Shown here: in pieces, positions 16,978 to 22,209 of the stretch | Layout: each line of letters opens with the position of its first letter | How positions within the stretch are numbered: position 1 is the first letter of the stretch | From: a virus | Reading direction: 5' to 3' (one strand) | Length of the DNA: 22,209 nucleotides | Virus record (IMG/VR): IMGVR_UViG_3300020437_001482 | Coordinates: 1 to 22,209 of that record | Made by a program: the position numbers and the translations under genes | Notes under the pieces: generated by a model | The model's database searches: none | What the model saw: only the letters and a program-made list of their open reading frames with translations | What the model was told of the DNA's origin: nothing

Positions 16978-18564
16978 ATGTCAGCAATTGTCACTGATCA
17001 ATTTAGAATATTAAATGCAAATAATTTTGTAGAATCAGTAGAAGATACAAATAATTCATATTATATCTTTATTGGATTGCCAAATCCAGATGGAACTAAC
17101 ACGCTTGTAGGTTTTGGTAGAACAACAGATTGGGATACAAATACACCAGCCCCAACTGATAATTTTGCATACAGGAAGCATACAACTGATACTATGATGT
17201 TTGGAAGGAAAATATCATCTGCAAATATTAGAAGAGTTGTGAGAAGGATAGATTGGGTTTCTGGAAACAAGTATGAAATTTATAGAGATGATTATAGTGC
17301 ACAAAATCCAAGTCCCAATACTAAAGCAAATTCTTTATATGATGCCAATTATTATGTTTTAAATTCTGACTTTAAAGTTTATGTTTGTATTGATAATGGA
17401 TCATCAGGAGATAATCCTACTGGTAACGTATCTCAAGATGAACCTACTTTCACTGACTTAGAACCATCTAAAGCAGGTAGTAGTGGAGATGGATATGTGT
17501 GGAAATACTTATTTACTATTTCACCTAGCGATATTGTAAAATTTGATTCAACAGAATTCATAACTGTACCAAATAGTTGGTCTACATCAACAGATAGTCA
17601 AATCAGAAATGTTAGAGAGAATGGAGATTCTAATACTAATCTGAATCAAATTAAACACATTTATATTGAAAATTCGGGAGTTGGTTACAAAAATGGAACT
17701 GGTCAAGAGGTAGACATAATTGGTGACGGAATTGGTGCTAAAGCAAGAGTTGACGTTACTGGTGGTAAAATAACTAATGTAAGCGTTAGTTCTGGTGGAA
17801 AAGGTTATACTTATGCATTAGTTGATTTGGGCAATATAAGAACAACAGCGGTTTCGACCAATGCAAAACTAGTTCCAATCATACCTCCAAGTTTAGGACA
17901 TGGGTATGACATCTATACAGAATTAGGAACCGATAAGGTAATATGTTATGCAAGATTTGATGACACAACAAAGGATTTTCCAACTGATACTACATTTTCT
18001 CAAATTGGTATCGTAAAAAATCCAACAAAACCAGACTCAACAGACATTTTTACTGCTGATAGTTACTCTTCCTTACAGGCAGTTAAGTTTTCATCGGTCA
18101 CTGGAACTCCCAAGGTTGGTGAAGTAATTCAACAAGTTTTAACAGTGGCTCCAAATAATGGAAAAATTGCAAGAGGTTATATTGCATCGTTTGACGAAGA
18201 AACAAAAGTATTAAAGTATTTTAGAGATAGATCCCTTAATTTTAATACAACAGAGTTAGATCATACTGATTATGTTGGAATAAGCACTGATGGTAGAATA
18301 TTCCAATTTGAAAGTTCTGTTAATGGAAGTGTTATAAAAGGGGATGAATCTGGATTTACAGGCTCTGTTGAAACAGGATTTACTGGTGTCTCAACTATAA
18401 CATCAGGCAATAAATTAGTTAATTTAGGAACGAACTTCAACGCAGGATTATCTCAATCTGAGATAAATAAAGGGTCGGGTGAAGTTATCTACTTAGATAA
18501 TAGACCTGAAATAACTAGAAGCACTCGACAAAAAGAGGATATTAAAATCATACTCGAATTCTAA
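16978..18564 (+). CDS. 8: baseplate wedge subunit gp8
   Basis: The 528-residue protein matches T4 gp8 (334 aa) at both ends and in the middle. The N-terminus AIVTDQFR corresponds to T4 AIVTSKFR, then FGRTTDWDTN to FGRSEPWSSN, SGDGYVWKYLFTISPSD (about residues 163-179) to PGDGYVWEYLFEIPPDV, and the C-terminal GEVIYLDNRPEITRS...EDIKIILEF to GEMIYMENRPPIIMA...EEINILFTF. The extra length includes an inserted block at about 225-290 made of two G-x-GY repeats (ending Y237 and Y277) like those in the giant protein upstream. In T4, gp8 dimers bind gp7 and gp10 in the wedge. The gene has its own late promoter. Its ribosome binding site is weak. The next gene starts 2 nt after its stop. Confidence 0.92.
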   Translation: MSAIVTDQFRILNANNFVESVEDTNNSYYIFIGLPNPDGTNTLVGFGRTTDWDTNTPAPTDNFAYRKHTTDTMMFGRKISSANIRRVVRRIDWVSGNKYEIYRDDYSAQNPSPNTKANSLYDANYYVLNSDFKVYVCIDNGSSGDNPTGNVSQDEPTFTDLEPSKAGSSGDGYVWKYLFTISPSDIVKFDSTEFITVPNSWSTSTDSQIRNVRENGDSNTNLNQIKHIYIENSGVGYKNGTGQEVDIIGDGIGAKARVDVTGGKITNVSVSSGGKGYTYALVDLGNIRTTAVSTNAKLVPIIPPSLGHGYDIYTELGTDKVICYARFDDTTKDFPTDTTFSQIGIVKNPTKPDSTDIFTADSYSSLQAVKFSSVTGTPKVGEVIQQVLTVAPNNGKIARGYIASFDEETKVLKYFRDRSLNFNTTELDHTDYVGISTDGRIFQFESSVNGSVIKGDESGFTGSVETGFTGVSTITSGNKLVNLGTNFNAGLSQSEINKGSGEVIYLDNRPEITRSTRQKEDIKIILEF

Positions 18565-18566
18565 CA

Positions 18567-21500
18567 ATGCCACAAAAGACCAATTTAAATATAAGTCCTT
18601 ATTATGACGATTTTGATAAGGCTAAAAATTTCTACAAAGTTTTATTTAAACCAGGTAGTCCTGTTCAGGCTAGAGAATTAACTGGATTACAGTCAATTTT
18701 ACAGAATCAAGTAGAATCTTTTGGAAAACATATCTTCAAAGAAGGATCAATGGTCATACCTGGTGGTATTGAATATAATCCTGCTTATTTTTCATGTAAA
18801 ATAAACTCAACACATTTAGGCATTGATGTTACAGTTTATCTTGACAGTTTAATTTCAGCGAATGGTGGAAAAGGTACAAGAGTTCGTGGTCAAAGTTCAG
18901 GTATAGTTGCAACGATAAAGAATTATGTCCTACCTCCAAATGAAAGCGTCACAGATGCTACCATATTTCTTGCATACAACCAGTCAGGAAATGATGGTGA
19001 GAATGTCGCTTTTCCAGATGGTGAAGTATTAGTACTTGAAGAAAATCTTACTTATGGAAATACAACAATAAATTCTGGTGACACTATTTTGACATTGATT
19101 CTTGAAAATGCTTCTGCAACAGGATCTTCATTTGGTATTCAGGAAGGAATATATTTTGTACGTGGAACTTTCATTGATGTATCAGAATCCCTTATAATTC
19201 TTGATCCTTATAATAATAAACCATCATATCGTGTTGGTCTTGATATAATTGAGGAGGTTGTTAATGCAAATGATGATGATTCTCTATATGATAATGCTAA
19301 AGGATTTACAAACTTTGCTGCACCAGGTGCTGACAGATTTAAGATTACTGCAAAATTAGCGAAAAAATCATTAAATGATTACAATGACACCAGTTTTGTT
19401 GAACTGTTCCGTGTAAGAGATGGAGAAACAAAGAAATTACAGAACGAAAGTGTATATTCAGAGATTAAAAAATATTTTGCAAAAAGAACTTTTGATGAGT
19501 CGGGAAACTACGCTGTTGAACCTTTTCGTCTAAACATACAAAATTCTCTTAATGATGAAATAGGTAATGATGGATTATTTACAGAAAATCAATTAACTGA
19601 TGAGGGAAATACTCCCTCTGAGGATATCATGTGCGTTAAATTATCTCCAGGCACAGCATATGTAAGAGGATTTGATGTTAGATTACCTGGCACAACCGTT
19701 CTAGATGTTCAGAAACCAAGAGATACAAAATCAATAAGCTCCGCATCAATTCCATTTAATATGGGAAGTGTTTTAAGAGTGAACAACGTTCAAGGAACTC
19801 CATTTATCAATATTGGTGGATCTAATACAAACATAATAGGATTGTTTAGTAGAAGAAAGGGAAACACAAATGCCTCAAATGGTGTAAAAATTGGTGAAGC
19901 AAGAGTGTATTCATATAACGTTACTGATGCATCTCATTCAGGTCCTAGTACAGAGTATGATCTTCGTTTATATGACATACAGACATTTACTAATCTAAAA
20001 TTATCTGCTGTTCCCACAGCTCCAATCGGTACAAAAGTAAGAGGTTTAGCAAGTGGAGCGATTGGATATACATCTCAAGCAGTTAATGCAAGTGGATTGA
20101 ATGAAATATCTTTATGTCAAACAACTGGAAAATTTGTTCAGGGTGAATCGATTATAGTAAATGAGCAAACAACTAATTTTAATGCTTCTATACTTGAAGT
20201 TCATGCCTTCACTGTTAGAGATATCAAATCAGTCTTTCAGGATGCTGATGGTATTTCAGGAACTCTGAACACAGATTTTTCTGCAGACGCTGTATTATAT
20301 GATCGTGTTCTTACTAATTTTTCAAGCACAGATGTACTAAATGTTACTCATGTTGACGCTACTAATGATACAGCGACCATACCAGGTCGTAACTTTGGTG
20401 GAGTGTCAGGAATTACAACAGATGCAGTAATTTCATATGCATCAGGTAGTTTTGCAAATCCAGTATTTAACGTTGTAACGAACATTGGTGATGGTTCACA
20501 AATAACATTACAACAAGTTGAAGATGTAGCTGGTGTTTGTGAGGGTGATGTTCTCACTACAGGCACAGCATCAGGAGTCTTTAGAGTTAAAGAACCTTTA
20601 ATAAGAAATCTAAGTGATTCTGGATTATACACACCTTTACCAAGAACAAATATATCAAGTCTTAATACATCTAATTCTAATTTAATAATCACTACACAAG
20701 TTACTGGAAAAACAGTAAGTGGTGGCAGTGTAACTATTGGAATAAATGATGCATTAGACGCATCTTCAGGCATTACAAGTGCATTCTTTGAGCCATTTGA
20801 CGCTGAAAAATATAGTATTCACTATACTGGTGCTAATGCTGTCACAGAGAGTCTTACATCAGACCAAGTTATTGTCTCAGCTGATGGTGGAGCAGTTCAA
20901 TTCAATGGATTATCTCTAAACGCTGCATGTACAATTAATGTTACTCTAAAGAAATCTGGTGTAACAAGTAAAACAAAAAATTATGTAAGGAGTCAACAAT
21001 TTGAGGTTACAAGAACTGTTGGAATCTCAACTAACGGTGGTTTAACAACAGATGCAGGGTTAAATAATAATCTTGGATATGGAACAAGAGTTGAAGATCA
21101 AGAAATATCACTTAATGTTCCTGATGTTAATAAGGTTATTGCAGTATATGAATCTAAAAATACATCTAAACCAATACTTGATAAATTAACATTTGTTTCT
21201 GGATTAAATTTAGATACAAACGCAGTTATTGGTGAAAAAATAACAGGACAAGAAAGTAGAGCAGTCGGTCAGATAGTTGAAAGAACTTCAACTACAATAA
21301 GTTTTGTATATCTAAACGCTAATAAATTTACACTTGGTGAGCAAGTTAAATTTAAGGAGTCAGCCATTACCGCTGTCTTACAGGAAATAACGAACGGTAA
21401 TTTTATTGATAGGACTGGTAATTATGAATTAAACAAAGGTCATAATAGACAATTCCTAGATTATTCAAGAATTGAAAGAAAGGCAAAATCTGGTATACCA

Positions 21501-22209
21501 TCAAGAAGATTACTGATTATATTTGACAAATATGTTATTGATGCTGGTAATAAAGGAGATGTTTGTAGTATTAACTCATATACTGCTGATAGGTATCAGT
21601 CTGATATTCCATCTGTGGTTGGTAATAGATTAACTGACATACTTGATTTTAGACCTAGAGTTAAAGAATTTAGTTCAAGTACTAATGGATCTCCTTTTTC
21701 ATTCCACAATAGGGAGTTTGAGGAATCAAATCCATTTGTTATAACTCCAGATGAGAGTTCTATTTTAGGATATAGTTTCTACTTACCAAGAATTGATAAG
21801 TTAGTCATAAATCAATTTGAACAAGTTAAATTAATTAGGGGAGAATCAGCTGAAGTACCTGTTCCTCCAACTGAAGTTGGTAATTCAATGGAGATTGCCC
21901 AAATTACATTACCTCCATATCTTTATGATGTTGTTAAACAACCATCAATAAGAATGTTTGATAATCGTCGTTTTACGATGAGAGATATAGGTGCACTAGA
22001 AAAAAGAATAGAAAACTTAGAGCTTATGACATCTTTAAGTGCTCTTGAACTTGATACTAAAACTCTTCAAGTCAAAGACAAGGATGGTCTCAATAGATTT
22101 AAGACTGGATTTGTAGTTAATAATTTTAAGGACAGATCGTTTATTGATTTTAGTCGTGAAACTGGTTCTAGATGTGAAGTCGATGTTATTAACCGTGAAT
22201 TAGTTAATG
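18567..22209 (+). CDS. DUF4815-type virion structural protein (partial, 3' end outside window)
   Basis: The frame is open from ATG 18567 to the end of the window (1214 codons plus one base). The N-terminus, MPQKTNLNISPYYDDFDKAK and then FKPGSPVQARELTGLQSIL (about 28-46) and FGKHIFKEGSMVIPGG (about 52-67), is the pattern I associate with DUF4815 proteins of T4-like marine phages. A conserved RFTMRDIGALEKRIENLE segment (about 1135-1152) is predicted helical and is also familiar from these proteins. Between them are beta-rich repeats of the form 'G-x-x-V-x-G-x-x-SGA' at about 103, 488 and 889. It starts 2 nt after gp8 with no Shine-Dalgarno, so coupling to gp8 is likely. By position it may be the counterpart of the T4 gp9-gp11 outer wedge or fibre-attachment components, but I see no T4 similarity. 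Confidence 0.85.
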   Translation, partial: MPQKTNLNISPYYDDFDKAKNFYKVLFKPGSPVQARELTGLQSILQNQVESFGKHIFKEGSMVIPGGIEYNPAYFSCKINSTHLGIDVTVYLDSLISANGGKGTRVRGQSSGIVATIKNYVLPPNESVTDATIFLAYNQSGNDGENVAFPDGEVLVLEENLTYGNTTINSGDTILTLILENASATGSSFGIQEGIYFVRGTFIDVSESLIILDPYNNKPSYRVGLDIIEEVVNANDDDSLYDNAKGFTNFAAPGADRFKITAKLAKKSLNDYNDTSFVELFRVRDGETKKLQNESVYSEIKKYFAKRTFDESGNYAVEPFRLNIQNSLNDEIGNDGLFTENQLTDEGNTPSEDIMCVKLSPGTAYVRGFDVRLPGTTVLDVQKPRDTKSISSASIPFNMGSVLRVNNVQGTPFINIGGSNTNIIGLFSRRKGNTNASNGVKIGEARVYSYNVTDASHSGPSTEYDLRLYDIQTFTNLKLSAVPTAPIGTKVRGLASGAIGYTSQAVNASGLNEISLCQTTGKFVQGESIIVNEQTTNFNASILEVHAFTVRDIKSVFQDADGISGTLNTDFSADAVLYDRVLTNFSSTDVLNVTHVDATNDTATIPGRNFGGVSGITTDAVISYASGSFANPVFNVVTNIGDGSQITLQQVEDVAGVCEGDVLTTGTASGVFRVKEPLIRNLSDSGLYTPLPRTNISSLNTSNSNLIITTQVTGKTVSGGSVTIGINDALDASSGITSAFFEPFDAEKYSIHYTGANAVTESLTSDQVIVSADGGAVQFNGLSLNAACTINVTLKKSGVTSKTKNYVRSQQFEVTRTVGISTNGGLTTDAGLNNNLGYGTRVEDQEISLNVPDVNKVIAVYESKNTSKPILDKLTFVSGLNLDTNAVIGEKITGQESRAVGQIVERTSTTISFVYLNANKFTLGEQVKFKESAITAVLQEITNGNFIDRTGNYELNKGHNRQFLDYSRIERKAKSGIPSRRLLIIFDKYVIDAGNKGDVCSINSYTADRYQSDIPSVVGNRLTDILDFRPRVKEFSSSTNGSPFSFHNREFEESNPFVITPDESSILGYSFYLPRIDKLVINQFEQVKLIRGESAEVPVPPTEVGNSMEIAQITLPPYLYDVVKQPSIRMFDNRRFTMRDIGALEKRIENLELMTSLSALELDTKTLQVKDKDGLNRFKTGFVVNNFKDRSFIDFSRETGSRCEVDVINRELVN

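Noticed and set aside
20348-20773. 141-codon open frame on the - strand
   Set aside because: It lies wholly inside the continuous + strand DUF4815-type gene, has a low-complexity shadow composition and has no promoter or ribosome binding site.

Overview
The window is a tightly packed stretch of the baseplate (tail) gene cluster of an A+T-rich T4-like myovirus. All genes lie on the + strand. The gene order gp25 - gp6 - giant protein - gp8 - DUF4815-type structural protein matches what I know of marine T4-like phages (cyanomyoviruses and relatives such as pelagimyophages). The low G+C suits a Prochlorococcus- or SAR11-type host, but nothing in the window fixes the host. Family calls rest on reading the translations against remembered T4 sequences; no search was run.

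Region 1 (1-1297): the 3' end of an unidentified gene, then three small genes (218, 151 and 38 aa). Each start codon lies inside the end of the gene before it (overlaps of 13, 20 and 20 nt). The 218- and 151-aa proteins look like conserved hypotheticals of T4-like marine phages. The 38-aa gene is very acidic and unrecognised.

Region 2 (1298-16938): a T4-type late promoter octamer (TATAAATA) stands just upstream of gp25 (133 aa). Then come gp6 (648 aa) and one uninterrupted 4418-codon gene. The giant gene sits where T4 has gene 7. It carries two separated segments that resemble the C-terminal part of T4 gp7: one near residues 195-315 and one near 2450-2490. About 2,100 residues of modular beta-type repeats lie between them and about 1,900 more follow. 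One inserted module is a YHYH-family domain.

Region 3 (16939-22209): a second exact late promoter octamer precedes gp8 (528 aa, against 334 in T4; it carries an inserted repeat module of the same kind as those in the giant protein). The start of a large DUF4815-type structural protein follows, open at the window's 3' edge after 1214 codons.

Together gp25, gp6, the gp7-like giant and gp8 would form the baseplate wedge. gp25 and gp6 make the inner wedge, gp7 and gp8 extend it outward, and the DUF4815 protein is probably an outer baseplate or fibre-attachment component. The main point of interest is how the gp7 position has grown into a 13.3-kb gene by accreting small repeated modules that also occur in its neighbours.
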